A DNA stretch of 64,000 bases, taken from Phycomyces blakesleeanus NRRL 1555(-). Its lineage: Eukaryota > Mucoromycota > Mucoromycetes > Mucorales > Phycomycetaceae. The translations under genes and the position numbers were made by a program. The notes below the pieces were generated by a model. It made no database searches. It saw only the letters and a list, made by a program, of their open reading frames with translations, and was not told the origin of the DNA. The DNA lies in the NCBI RefSeq assembly GCF_001638985.1, contig NW_017265134.1, forward strand, positions 62,001 through 126,000. Direction: 5' to 3'. Below, piece after piece: positions 35,581 through 47,751 of this stretch (its first letter is position 1; every line of letters starts with the position of its first letter).

Positions 35581-35640
35581 CTAGGGGAGTGGTGCTTCCC
35601 CCCTCCCTGGCGGGGGGCCCCAGAGCCTACCAGAAGTTAA
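35581..35640 (-). terminator. Helitron 3' end: hairpin plus CTAG
   Basis: On the minus strand, CCCCCC-GCCAGGGA-GGGGGG forms a 6-bp stem with an 8-nt loop. Thirteen nucleotides later comes CTAG, and the next base is T. A GC-rich hairpin 10-15 nt before CTRR, followed by a target T, is the classic Helitron 3' terminus. Orientation agrees with the Rep/helicase gene, which reads right to left. Confidence 0.65.
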
Positions 35641-35924
35641 TATAAAACCTTTCCCTATTGGAAGTTCAAATACTGTATGCCACAATTAATATGGTTATTT
35701 TTCTATATCCTTTTGTTGAGACAGAAGCTTATAAAATAAATTATACTATTAAAGATATAGATATATATGGAATTGAGAAGAAAAATAAGAACATAAAAAG
35801 ATGTTTGCATTTGGCATAAATATAAAACAGCATAAAGAGTACATAGGTTTGATAGTAAGAAAAGAAATTGGCATAATTTTGTTAAAGTACTTGGGTCATA
35901 TATCATAGGCATAGGTTATTTGGC

Positions 35925-38900
35925 TTAGTCTTCGGAAAGTACTTCATTGTATACAACGTTTTCAGTATATATGGTGGCTTGTGGCATATTTGGATCATAT
36001 GTATTGTTGAGCATAATTTTGATACCAGATGGTTTCCAGACGTAGGAAAGGGCAACATATAATTGGCCATGAGAAAAGACCAGAGAAGGGAGGTATAAAC
36101 CTACTTTATCAAGCATCTGTCCCTGGGACTTGTTTATAGTCATTGCAAAAACAAGACAAACAGGGAATTGGCAGCGTTGAAAAGATATGGTTGAGGTTGA
36201 TTCGGAAGGACTGAGTTTGATCTTAGGGATCAGAACAACTTTTCCAGAGTGTGAGCCAGTTACAACAGTCGCCTTGATAACATGACCACCAAAAGAATCA
36301 CAAATTAGATGTGTACTATTACAGAGACCGTTCTTAGGGTTGAGGTTCCTGAGAAGCATAATTGGGTAACCTTTCTTTAGATTGAGGGAGTGTGGAGGAA
36401 GGGATCCAGGATCCAAGCTGTTGAGTAACTCAACTGGAAATTCCAAAAGAGCATCTTCATCAAGTCCTTTGTTAATACTCTTAAATTCCCGTGGCTCTCC
36501 AGGAAACTGTCTTAATAAGATATTATTTATCTTTTTGGCATCGTTGTTTTTTGGAGTGAGTATGGCACGGCCCATAAGGTAATCCATGTTTGTTGAATTG
36601 TCTTGGAGGTCGGAAAATATGGCACTGGCCAGGTGGAAGATAGTAGAGCCATAGATAAGCATTTAATTGCGAACAGAAATTGTATAGTCCCCCCAACTGT
36701 AGGAATTGATCCACTTCCAACATGCAAGAGATAGGCAGCAAATTCTCTAAGGTCTGTTTCTTCAGCTGGACTACTTGCCTGTGCAATACACATATTTGTT
36801 GTTAGTTTCAGGTATTTAACCTGATTCCACATTCATAATTTACTAATGCATTGTTCTACTATTTGAGCTCTAGAGGCTTGAGGGACAATAGGTAGAACGT
36901 GATGGAAGTCTCCTCCAAAGACAAAGAGTTTTCCCCCAAAGGGTACACACTCAAGTAGTGAATTCATAGACTTCATAATGTCTTGCATTGTTCAGCTAAT
37001 GGCATGGAACATATCCTTGATAATCATTGATGCTTCGTCCCAAATGATTAACTTGGTCATTTTAAGTAGCTGAGCAACTTGAGAATTTGCCCATATATTG
37101 CACATGGAGTTTACATCAAGCTCAAGTGAGATCTTGAAGAGCGAATGTGCTGTGTGGCCACCATTCAGCAATAATGCAGCAATTCCACTTGTTGCTACTG
37201 CAAGGGCAAACTTTCCTTGCTGTCTAACCTTTCTCAGTAATGCATTGAATATGAACGTCTTGCTAGTACCACCAGGGCCATTGATAAAGAAAAATTGGGA
37301 AGATATCTCAGTTGCATTTAGTGAATCTAAGATTGTGTTGTACACTGTTCTTTGCTTACTGTTAAACAGAAAAAGGTCAGGATCTGATAAAGTGAATGCC
37401 TTGGCACAGAGGTCTTCTTGTTCTGTTATTAATGTGCGTTTTTTTTTAGCATGTGCCTGCTCTGGTATAGTTGGCAAGGGTGGAAGCATGAAATCATCAA
37501 AGGAAGAAATAGATACAGAATTCACGGAAAGATGATTCTCAATGCTCCATATGCACCTATCGTACATTTCTTGAATTGGTTCCAGAGAAGGGTCATTGTG
37601 TTCTGTTTTTGCTGCGTGGAGATAGTCTTCAATCATTGAGGAGCGATGGGCAATCCAGAGAGCGTAAGGATCAGATACCTGACAGAATACCAAGAGAACA
37701 GCAAATAATCGTCTCATTGATGACAGCAACTTATGTGCAGTGGCTTCTTCCATGCAAGCATCCCATTCACAATCATCGATCAATAAGCCAAGAGCTTTAC
37801 ATGCAGCCTGATTTGACTCATGAAGTACACCCTCAACAGTTCATAGATTTTCAAAGCTTGTGGCACCTGGTACATTATGCAGCAAGATCCGCAAGAAATA
37901 TTGCTCTGAATCTCTTGGGAATACAGTGTACACTCTCCCAATTGTTCCTCGTGAATATCTCTGTCTTGGTTTCCAAGTCTTATCTTTTACATTCCAAACG
38001 AAATGAGAAGAAAAATCGTGGTAGAGATGTTTGTGAGCATCTATGTGCTCCTTGTCATACTTGAACCATGCTGTCAATGTTGTGCCAACATTTGTCATTG
38101 AGAGGGCATCCAGATTGTTGTTATCCCAAAAATACACATTCTGAGTATTTTTGGTATATATTGCCAGTCTTTGATGTGTTGGATGTTCTTGGTGCAGCTT
38201 AAATGTGGTATTTCAGGTACGAAACAACAGAAAAATAAAATATTTGATAATAGAGACGTATAGAAATACTTTGAGACTGTATATAAGTTTTTCTTTATTC
38301 ATAAATAAAAAGTGTCCCTTTTTATAAGAAAACACAATCTGCTCTTGTCATTACGTCTTAGTTTCTTAAGGCTTTCTTCCTTTACTATATTTGGTTATTA
38401 GAGTGTATTTACTGCTTAACTAGTGTCTGTGTTACAATTATGACATCAAGTCATAAATCGTACTTCTTTAGCTCTTAGCTATTCTTTTCTCTTTTATACT
38501 AGAGCTTTAGGACTTCCTACTAAATTAGCTCCATATCGATCTGACACAGTTTACCCGGCAGTATGATATAATTATCTTAACAATCTTTAAGATATTATCT
38601 ACAGTACTAACTGTAATAATTATTGGGCTGATTACTTAATCGTTTATATATATTTTATACTGACAAGATGATAGCTACTACGCTATCCCAATATGAATAT
38701 GTTCTTATATGTGATAAATCCAACATCCGAGTGTCTGGATCACCACATTAAAGAAGAATATTCTCCAGGATGCGTCTGAAGCTGAGACATATCTAGCATC
38801 AAGAAACTCATTTATTTTATTTGTTGGCTGTTCTTGCTGAATACTGCTGTTTGTGGTGCTGGCTGTTGCTGTTGCTGATTGGATATTTGCCATTGTGCAA

Positions 38901-41287
38901 TCATGTTCTTTGTATACATACTTGTAGAGGTATTTGACAGCTGAAACTGATGTACTAATTTCCACATTAATGTGGGCATTGTATTTCACGCACAGATACT
39001 TGTTATGGAGCACAACTCATATGTTATCAATCATGTGGTTTCCCTTTCTTACATGTCTTCCCTCGTCTCTTCTTTGGTATAATGGGTAGCCATTTCCATT
39101 GTCCATTGTTTCATTGTTAATTTTTTTTGGGAAGTTTTTTTCACATTTTCCATTTTTCATGCAGCAAGCTTTATCATTGTATTTATTACCACATAGATCA
39201 TGGATCATATTCTTTGTTACTGTTGCATATGCAAGTGGCTCGGTTACTGGATCAGGAATTTCTACAGAAACTATCAAGTTATAGTCTTCAATCGTTCTTG
39301 GCTTACTGTCAGTATGAAGAATCAATAGAATATGTGCATGTGGAAGCCCCTGCTGCTGAAACTCGATGACATATATGAAGGCCTGTACTTTTCCAAAAAT
39401 CTTTTTCTTCATAAGATCCTTCATGAGCTTTGTAAGCTTCATGTTAAAGTCTCTTGAACATATTTCTGGTCAGCCGTTAGCCTTTTGCCCAGACAAAAGA
39501 GAGCTGGTAATCTCTGGCCAGATGGGATTACAGGTAAAAGTAATAAATAGATCTGGTTTACCAAAATGATGGACAATACTCATTGCATCCTGGTATAACT
39601 GGCGCATATGTCGTGGGCTACCAATGAAAGAAGATAGAAGGATAACCTTCTTTCTAATATTGGCAATATCATTATCATTTAAGCTAATTGCATCTTGTAT
39701 TCCAGAGTAAATGTCTACTCTGAGTCTGTCTTGGTTGGCGTTTATGTAGTGCAGTCTGTTATGTTCAACTTTTACATACATATCAACAATAAATTGCTGA
39801 AAAAGATGGCCAAAGAGGTGGAGATGATGTTGGGAATTGCAACAATACATGAGGCGGCTAGAATACTATTGCATTATTGTTATGCATTTTCCAGAAAGAG
39901 AGGTTGAGCCAAGGTTCCAGCCATCTTCGCCATAGAGGGACATCAGAACATAGTGAAAAGTATCATATGAATGGTGATACTCATTTATGGACTGAAGGTC
40001 ATTTGTATGTGTATGCAGAACAATATCTCTTGTTGTGCATATATCATTGTTCATAATCAAAACTGCTACTTCATTGGTGGTTGGTGCGTTGTACTGTCTT
40101 TGATTCTGAGGTCCCTCTGCAATCAAGCGCAAGGTTAAATCTGCAGTATGGCCATTATTGTGAGAAACTTGTTCCATGGATCTGAACAAAGATATAAAAG
40201 GGTTGGTCTCCTCCAAGACCGATTGCAACTTTTCAAGCACTTCTCTACTCAAATATGAAGCCTGATGCTGCCAATGTTGAACTTGAGACTGAGCATCATA
40301 GATGTACACTTATGCAAACCGGGGATGATCAATGTCGTGAGTTGTTACAGGAGTGATTGACCCTATTCTGTGGCATACTGTTCTGTGGATTTGGAAGTTG
40401 TAAGCTCCGCTTTTATTGTTTGCTACACTGTGGTCAATGTTTGCTCCCAATGATGTAAAACTCAATGTGCCATTATAGCTTCTGATTTTGGAAAGGAACT
40501 GTTTTTCATCTCGAGTTCTATTGTTAAGAAGTTCAGCAATTGCAGGTGGGGTTGGCTCAAGGCTAGGAAGAACAGATGTTCTATTTCCACAACACATGCT
40601 AAAGGTTGGATTTCTCAATGATGCTTTTCCATTTCTTTTGTCCATCCACATCAAAGCTCTGCATGAGCTACATTCAACGTTCATTTCTCTCTTGTTATCA
40701 ACTTCTGGCTCACAGAGAGCTGGAAGTCGGGCAATATTCTCTGTAGCCAAACGTTGATTACTGGAGTCATTCCTGGTATATCTGGAATTGAAAGGACACA
40801 GTCTGTTTGTATTATGACGATGATCTTCTCTGTGACATGTTGGGCAAAATCTAACAATTGCAGCTGGCACAACTATCTCTTCTTTGTCATTATCAGATTC
40901 TTCAGAATCATCAGAAGGTTTAATATCAGTGTCCACAGTATCGATTTTCTCAGATTCAATTTTCTCAGATTCGGTTTCAGGAATCACAGGACTTGTAGCC
41001 TCTTGAAGCACTACTTGATCTTCAGGAGATTCTCTTCTCACTCTCATATTAGTAGCTAAATATATATAGAAACAATTATAAGAATTAAAAACTTTAAAAG
41101 CAATGAGATTTTTATTACATCTACTGCTCTCTGCAGGATATTCCACTTCAGTGGAGACAACATTGCTTGTTCTCTTTTGAGGAATGAGAAGAGTACAATT
41201 CTTTCGGTTCATGGGGCAGCTTCTATGGTTGCTGCATTTATGACCGGTCATTTTGCATGCAGAGCAACATTTTTCAATTGAAAGCAT
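35925..41287 (-). pseudogene. Helitron Rep/helicase (RepHel)
   Basis: The N-terminus has zinc-knuckle repeats (CCSACKMTGHKCSNH, CPTCHREDHRHN), an acidic linker and a CC cluster. The Helitron-like N domain includes GKPDLFITFTCNPIWPEI. The HUH endonuclease site is QGLPHAHILL (about 39330) and the Tyr region is KYLYKYVYKEHD (about 38930). A PIF1-type helicase follows: GPGGTSKT (Walker A with Gly to Ser), LIIWDEASM, RAILTPKN, MTINKSQGQ and GQLYVALSY. Breaks include stops at 40310, 39866, 39470, 39017, 37841, 36992 and about 36833, one frameshift near 36690, and the LTR, whose removal restores RIFFF-KLHQEH. RepHel proteins drive rolling-circle transposition; this copy cannot. Confidence 0.9.
38204..38747 (+). 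mobile_element. Solo LTR, family I, copy 2
   Basis: A 544-bp TGTGG...CCACA element with perfect 5-bp duplications TTAAA (38199-38203, 38748-38752). It differs from 19618-20160 at only a few bases by eye, so the two are recent relative to their hosts. It splits the Helitron gene between the Rep and helicase regions. Confidence 0.93.
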
Positions 41288-41913
41288 TTTGGATTTAGGT
41301 TTAGATACTAAGGATTTGAGGTTGCAATTTTCTTAAGAGATGTGCAAATTCTTTTCTATTATTTAATTTTGTTATTTATTATATTGATATTCATTATCAG
41401 AGGTTTCCAGGCACATGTTATGATCTTGAAAAGTAATTCGCCCACTTGATTATATACAAATTTATCTATTTATCTATTCATTTTATTTTCATTTTATTTA
41501 TTTAATTTAAAGAGAGCAGTTTTTTTTTATATTTTCTTTATTATAGCTGTTAGAATTTTAAGAACAAAAAAAAGAAAGAGAGAGAAGGATTTATATATCA
41601 TGTGACTTTTGTAAGATATAATTTTTTAGAGGTAGAATAGAGTGTATCACACCAAGAGAAATTCTTGTATAAAAATGATAATTTTGGGTCTCTGAGCCTA
41701 AAATAAGGGTTTTTTATCTATAAAAGTTAACTTAGGCTGAAAACTGTTTCTTTTTTCAGAAAAATCTCAAAAAAAAATAATTTTGAAGGGTTGGTACTTC
41801 TAAAATCGAAACTTGTTGTTATTTTTTGAGAAGCACCCAATAGAAATACTTAATAGTCCAAACTGAAATTAAAAAGCAATTGAAAAAAAATGGGGGGCGA
41901 AGAAATAAGAAGT
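41288..41913. other. AT-rich spacer, no gene seen
   Basis: Probably contains the Helitron 5' end and the 3' flank of the next gene. I see no coding or RNA feature. Confidence 0.4.
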
Positions 41914-44900
41914 TTATTCATTCAAAGCAAAAAAATGGAAGTACTTCTTGCAAAAGAAGTGATAAGATCCAAACTTGAGGAGGTTGATGCGAGAAAGATG
42001 CTCACCTGAAGTCAGATGTAGCATGCATTCAATTTTAACGTCTTCCAAATTGCAGTAATGTTCAATGGGCTGGCATCCGACTGTTACCAAGTTCAGATTA
42101 GGCGAGAAGAGCTGGTAATGCTGAATGCGCAAAACACTATTACTTTCCACCACCCTTCCAACAAACATTCTGTTAGCATTATTACTGTAAGAAAATGCGA
42201 CAGAGACACCAGCAACTATCTTTGTTTTCACGTGATTGTTATCCACGAATTCCTGGTGTTTGCCAAAGAAATTGTCGGAAAATTTGATTCCTTGATCATG
42301 AAGTAAGGCAAAGATATCAGATCCACCTTTTACTCAAGTGTCTGTACATTTGTCAATCCATGAGCTTCCACTGGCAATGTGTCTGGGCATGTCCTGCTTT
42401 CCAAACTTAAGGGCAAGATCCCTGTTATCAGCATGACGGTTTGAGTACACCAAATGAGTCCGGATGAACTTATTGAATTGTTTACCCTTTTCAGTCTCAA
42501 AGTGGAGAGCACAACCAAACCTCTTGATGTCTTCTTTCAAGTGCAGCAGAAGGTGCGTCTTCAGGGTCAAGCTGAACTTAGTGTTGGCATATATATCATA
42601 TTCGTACAAAGGCTTGACAAGACGACAAGCAGTATTATCAACATTGTTGAGATATTGATCAAAATCAGAATCGACCTCTCAAATGAATAAAAGAGACAAT
42701 AGAATGCCAAGTTCCATGAAGGGCTTAGTAATCATACTAACTTCAGTGTTGTCAGTAAATTCAGTGTTAAGAATAGGTGGCAAGACTTGCACCAGAATCT
42801 TGAACTCCTTGCCAAGGTAAGACCCACTATGTCTAAGCTTCTTTCTGAAAGTTCTTGTGAAGTCCCTAGACCCTTTTTTTTGCTCCAGCAAATCAGATAA
42901 CTTTACTTGTGAAGCAGTGTTGCCCTTTAAAACTTCCTTGAACAGATGATTAACAAGATATTTGCAAACTCCAAGAGCCACAGTATGCAAAATCTCTACA
43001 GGTGTATCAAGAGCAGGATCAAAGGACTGCAAACACAGTAGGTTGTTGGTACCAGTATGACTATATCCAAGATCAGCAAGAATAATGCTTTATTGGTAGG
43101 CTTTTCCATTTTCAGATAGAGATTATCAGCGTTTGGTAATATACCAGGAATTGCCTTCTCTTTATGAGTTGGATCAGCAGCTGCAATCTTATAATGTTCT
43201 TTCATTCTGTGCTGGCAGTCGCGAACCAAATGTGAAGTTTTATAGAATAAAATCAACAGTAAAAAGATTGAGACGTATATAAGAATACTTTGAGACTGTA
43301 TATAGGTTGTCTTTATTAAAGAATATAAAGTTGTCCTTTTTATATCAAAACACGATCTGCTTTGTCAGTCACATCTTAATTTCTTAAGTCTGAGTTCATT
43401 TAGATATTAGAGAGCTGGTACTGCTATGTTTATAATTTAATCTAATTGCAGTGTCCTCATATTAACTCAGTGCTTACTGAGCTGTCATAATTACAGTACT
43501 TACTGTAATTAATTATTGGTCTTATTGATTTACCATAAGTAAAATAAATAAATTATTCATTTGTTCTTGTAATGATAGCTGTTTTACTATAATAATAGGA
43601 ATATGTTCTTAGATGTAATAAATCCAACAACCAAGTGTCTGGATCACCACACCAAATACTCAGAATCAAAGTTGTCAAAGTCAAATCTGGACAGGTTTTG
43701 GTAGTAGTATCTTCTACACGGGAAATTTGACGTCAAATGCTTCAAGCCAACAAGTTCAGCATGTTGGACATTATCGGCTGTGATAAAGAGCAAGGGAGCA
43801 CATACAGTGACAGTCTCGTCGTATGTTGATGAGTACATATCAACACCATTTTCTAGTGTCTTTAGATCTGTGGCTATAATGGGCATCAGATGGGTCGACT
43901 TGAATCTGGCTTGCTGGGAAACGGCTGTGACAAAGAAATTGTTCTCGCATCTATTTCTCATGCTGTATGGCATCGCAGGGAAGTTGACCAGTACACTGTC
44001 GTACATTCCATGCGTTTTCATAAGGTTCCCAGAAGTATCATCAGAAAAGATGGCAAGTGGAGTGATGATGGCCTTCTGAAATCGAATGAACTGGTTGGCA
44101 CTGTTGAATACTGGCTTTTTCATAGGATGACTCTTGAACAACAGCCCATGGTGCGTTGGATTCAAGGATGCCTCACCAGAGGAAGACCAGTTCTTGGGGT
44201 GACTATAGAACATTGGAGGGAGCCAAGCAGAAACCAGGTACTTGATTTCGTATGTGACAGGAGAGCTTTGTACTTTATGTAAAGCATGGCCTTCACTGTC
44301 AGAGCCTTGTTCAACAAGATATCCGTCAAAGAGAGCAAGCATGTCTTTCATGTAGAACCTTTCAACTAGAATAGATTGCCCACTATGTAACACGGCAACA
44401 TCTCCAATCCAAAAGTCTTTGCCATTTGTTTGAATAAATGGATGTTGAAACAAAGGATTTCTTCTCCATTTTTCTCCTTGCTGGACAGAAAGACACTGAT
44501 TTTCGGTGTAGTCTGAGAGGGCTGAAAGATAAGGGGCCTTTTGGGGGTTTGCCAAGAGAAGACACAAGTGATCCGAAGGTAAGTTGAAATAGTAGTCTAT
44601 GGTTTTCACTTGACTGGTGATTCCTGAACCCAAATTCGAAGTAGCTTTGATAGTCACTTTCTTGATGGTGGTAGGGAACAGAGGGACCTTGTTGAACTTG
44701 TTATGCTGATAATTCAACAGAGTTCCGACTTTTGGCAGCTTGAAATCTGCTTTGGTCTCGTCTGCTCTTTTCTTCAACTCAAACAACAAATTGATGGTAT
44801 ACATGACCTTTGTAAGCATTGACACTGAGATCATGCTGTCGTCACTGTCAACAAACGCTTACAAAACTAAGGTCTGAAGATTTTGAAAAGGGAAGAAGGG

Positions 44901-45356
44901 GGGCACGCTTCGATTCCATTCATCTGAAGTAGCAGAAAAATCCAAAAGGGATTGGCAATCTTCAAAAGCCAGGGTAGGGAGATCTGATTCCTCATTACTG
45001 TTAATTGTCGATAATATCATGTTGAATATTCTTTCTTTAAGAGAAGAGATATTCTCTCCCATGACTTCTTCTTGTTCTTCTTCGATCATGATCGAAATAT
45101 CAGCTTGAAACAATGCTTCTTGATTATCTTTGACTACATTAAATTCTCTCTTGGAATTAAGAATGCTTCTAACATTAAGGCTGAGTGCGTTTTCAGTCAA
45201 AGAATCCGAAGAGGTTGCTATGTCATGTGTCTGAATGTGTCACTGAAGGTTATACGATGTGCTGCACTCTTTCAAGCACAAACAGCAGGTGAAAGAATGG
45301 CTTGTGAGCTTAATTTTGCTCAAATTTTTGCTGTATTTCAGTTGTTCTTTGCCCAT
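41914..45356 (-). pseudogene. C2H2-finger, DDxSGN-type transposase-like gene
   Basis: Reading leftward from ATG 45356, a C2H2 finger (FTCCLCLKECSTSYNL, then HIQTHD) is broken by TGA 45240-45242 at an expected Arg. An acidic region ends in TAA 44859-44861 and continues in frame as FVDSDDSMISVSMLTK. The core has ILVERFYMKDML, IFSDDTSGN, MPYSMRNRCENNFFVTAVS and ADNVQHAELVGLKHLTSNFP. A solo LTR interrupts the frame at SEYLV/RDCQHRMKEH. A frameshift near 43090 precedes FDPALDTPVEILHTVALGV. The C-terminus has HLLLHLKEDIKRFGCALHFE and GSSWIDK. The order of motifs recalls large uncharacterised fungal repeat families distantly like Tnp2 transposases. No terminal repeats were found, so transposon status is inferred. 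Confidence 0.75.
43231..43651 (+). mobile_element. Solo LTR, family I, copy 3 (shorter variant)
   Basis: A 421-bp TGTGAAG...CCACA element flanked by CCAAA at 43226-43230 and 43652-43656. It shares the end AAGTGTCTGGATCACCACA and the ACTTTGAGACTGTATAT block with copies 1 and 2 but lacks over 100 bp of them. Removing it and one CCAAA rejoins the minus-strand frame. Confidence 0.9.
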
Positions 45357-46502
45357 TATAAAGTAAGGTTAATTAAATGAAAGGAAGTAAAGAAAGGTGT
45401 CTGATAATAATGAAACTAATACAAACTTAAATAACCTTCTGAGTCTTAAATTTCACTTGATATTTTTTTTCTTTATTTTTTCTTTGTTTTCTTTTTTATA
45501 AGTTAATTTTTTTCCTTCTTTATTTTTACTCATCAAACAGAACTTGTAATGGCTGATGATTAATACTTTACTCTTATATAGAATTCTCAAATCATGCTCG
45601 TAATCAGTTTAGGTAAGTAAATCAAACTGTATGTTACTTTTTTTATATGTTAAATAATCAAAAGTCTTTTAATCAAGTACTTGTCATTGTGAGGTAAGCT
45701 TTACAAAAAGAAACAAACTGCTCCAAGTCAAAACACTTCATACTAACACATAGTTTACATTTCAGATAAGTAAAGCTACACCAAATAGCATATCTCTTTA
45801 TTTATAGTAAAGGTATTTTACTATTTGATTATAAGTGTAAATACAGCTCCTAACTCTTGTCATTTTTCTAGGTTAGCTAGGAATATCTCTATTTGTATTT
45901 ATATGGATAGCTTGCCAGCATCTTTGTCTCTTCATACTATTATTTGCTTTTCCATATATTATGTCAGTGAGCGTCAATGGAATCTAGGTAGCTTCAGTAG
46001 TCAGGTAAATTTTGGGCGGGCATCAGATGAAGGTCAAGTGAAAGCTAAGCATCAGTCCAAAGGTGGCCTAGTAGTAGTGGCCTAGTAGTAGTGGCCTAGT
46101 AGTAGTGGCCTAGCCTAGCCTGATTCCCACCCTAGTAAAAGTTGAATCCTCCCCCCCCCCCCCAATATTTTTTCTGAATAAAATTGCTGCATTTCAAAAC
46201 CCATTATTTTCAAATTTGTTTTAAAAAATGAAGTTCAAAACACACTCTGTACTGAAATTATTGTATTCTGTATAAGGCAATTATATTGCTCTCAGCAAAC
46301 GCCGACAAAACAGTGCTTAAAACCTGTCCAAATTTGGACTCTGATTTCTTTTGGTGTGATAGAGTGAATCGTTTATCACGTGATATACAAAAAGACTGAA
46401 TTTAAGGCAGATTTTGTATATCATGTGATCTTGCTAATTTTCTAATTTTTTAAAGATATAGAAGATATCCAAAACCATGGATTTGAAAATGTTGTAACAT
46501 TA
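45357..46502. other. AT-rich intergenic DNA
   Basis: No gene is recognised. It holds a 14-bp tandem repeat (46063-46115), a 13-base C run (46151-46163), and scattered CACGTGATATA / ATCATGTGA motifs. An 86-codon open frame (45825-46085) shows no recognisable features. Confidence 0.4.
46063..46115 (+). repeat. 14-bp tandem repeat, about 3.7 units
   Basis: The unit GTGGCCTAGTAGTA repeats exactly three times from 46063 and is followed by a partial unit GTGGCCTAGCC. A run of 13 C residues follows at 46151-46163. Confidence 0.9.
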
Positions 46503-46994
46503 GAGGGTTTCACCAGCTTTGAATGTTGACTGTTGGATATAGCAGTAGTTTAATTCGGAAAATGATTGGCTATAACGAATCTTCAAAAAATGAAAAACAA
46601 GCATCCAAGCATCTAAAAAAATAGTTCAATACTCTAGATGTCATGACTTAGCCAAAATTTTGTAAATTTTGTACTTTATGTATGATTGATGGCAAAGTTC
46701 ATATAGAAGCAAAGTCAAAAATAAAACATAATCAATCTATATAAAAGTAGTTATCTTGATACCAAATTATAGAAGTCTAACTTACTTGTGGGGAATTTGG
46801 GCATAGGCACTATATTTATGGGTACTCTAATCAAGAATATTGTATATATGAATTTTGACGTGTATGAGAGAAAACATATCAACCAATGGTCATTAGGGGG
46901 TTTCACCAGTCTTTTTTCGATACTTATTATTATTGGCTGGTGCTTAAACTACCACTATATCCAACAGTCAACATTCAAAGCTGGTGAAACCCCC
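46503..46994. mobile_element. MITE with TA target site
   Basis: The left end GAGGGTTTCACCAGC (46503) and the right end, reverse complemented GGGGGTTTCACCAGC (46994), extend as about 50-bp inverted repeats (TTTGAATGTTGACTGTTGG on both), flanked by TA at 46501-46502 and 46995-46996. Length is 492 bp with no ORF. A further copy of the terminus lies inside at 46896 (TA then GGGGGTTTCACCAG), so a 99-bp unit is nested at the right end. TA targets suggest mobilisation by a Tc1/mariner-type transposase. Confidence 0.8.
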
Positions 46995-47115
46995 TATTAT
47001 AGAATTATTACAATTTTTATTTTTTGACTATATACTAAGGTCTTAAAAGCTCTAACTATATTCAGTACAGCCAAATCAGAAAATTAAGGAGAATGTCAAG
47101 CATCATAATCATGTT

Positions 47116-47746
47116 TGTTGTGAATGAGTATTGATTACTGCTGAATCTGAGAGTAAGACTGAAGGATAAAATAATATCCTCAGCTATTCCAGTCAAACGG
47201 ATCTCCCTTTATGATATTATCTAATACACAGATCATCATACACATAATTGATTATTTATTATTATCACCATGACATGGGATATACAAATACATATACATT
47301 ATATATATGGCATCATTATATTTCATCTACATATTTCTTTTATTATACAAATACTTAATTGAGAGACTACAACTACAACTATCTAATATTATGAAACATT
47401 ACCTGAGTATCTGGGTCGGAATACTAAAATATTACCAATAGCATAAATGCTCTTCTTTACCAAAACTCTTGGACTGATCTGACTTGAGAAGTATCATATC
47501 AATTGGTCTTTCCGGATCTTTCCAGAAGAACAATACTCCTGGAAGATGACTCATCGTGATAAAGATTACTTAAGCACACACTGAATTACAAATTAGAAAA
47601 ACATATAAATATCAGTAGATAGTTCCGTGAAGAAAGACAATCGAATTTTATCATTCTTTACTTTTCTTTTGAAATAAACAACCTACACAAGTTCTCACGA
47701 ATTCTTTCGTCTATATTATATTTTGCTTTATTTTCTCCCCACAACA
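47116..47746 (-). mobile_element. Solo LTR, family II, copy 2 (inverted)
   Basis: A 631-bp element that on the minus strand starts TGTTGTGGGGAG and ends TTCACAACA, flanked by perfect ATGTT repeats (47111-47115, 47747-47751). It is homologous to 33761-34293. No internal region is present. Confidence 0.9.
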
Positions 47747-47751
47747 ATGTT

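Larger units (their letters stand above)
35581..41330 (-). mobile_element. Helitron, non-functional, carrying a solo LTR
   Basis: Defined by the 3' hairpin end at 35581 and the Rep/helicase gene at 35925-41287. The 5' TC end must lie right of 41287 but I could not fix it, so the boundary is nominal. A family I solo LTR (38204-38747) is inserted in the gene. Confidence 0.75.

Noticed and set aside
1598..45242. Reassigned stop codons or programmed readthrough in transposon ORFs
   Set aside because: TGA, TAG and TAA all occur, at different positions in sister copies, and alongside frameshifts and catalytic changes. UBA3 and the RBR gene use standard stops with none internal. Decay explains it better.
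46181..46460. ATCATGTGA and CACGTGAT motifs here and near 41590 as ends of the DDxSGN element
   Set aside because: The shared pieces are short, partly direct rather than inverted, and give no target duplication.
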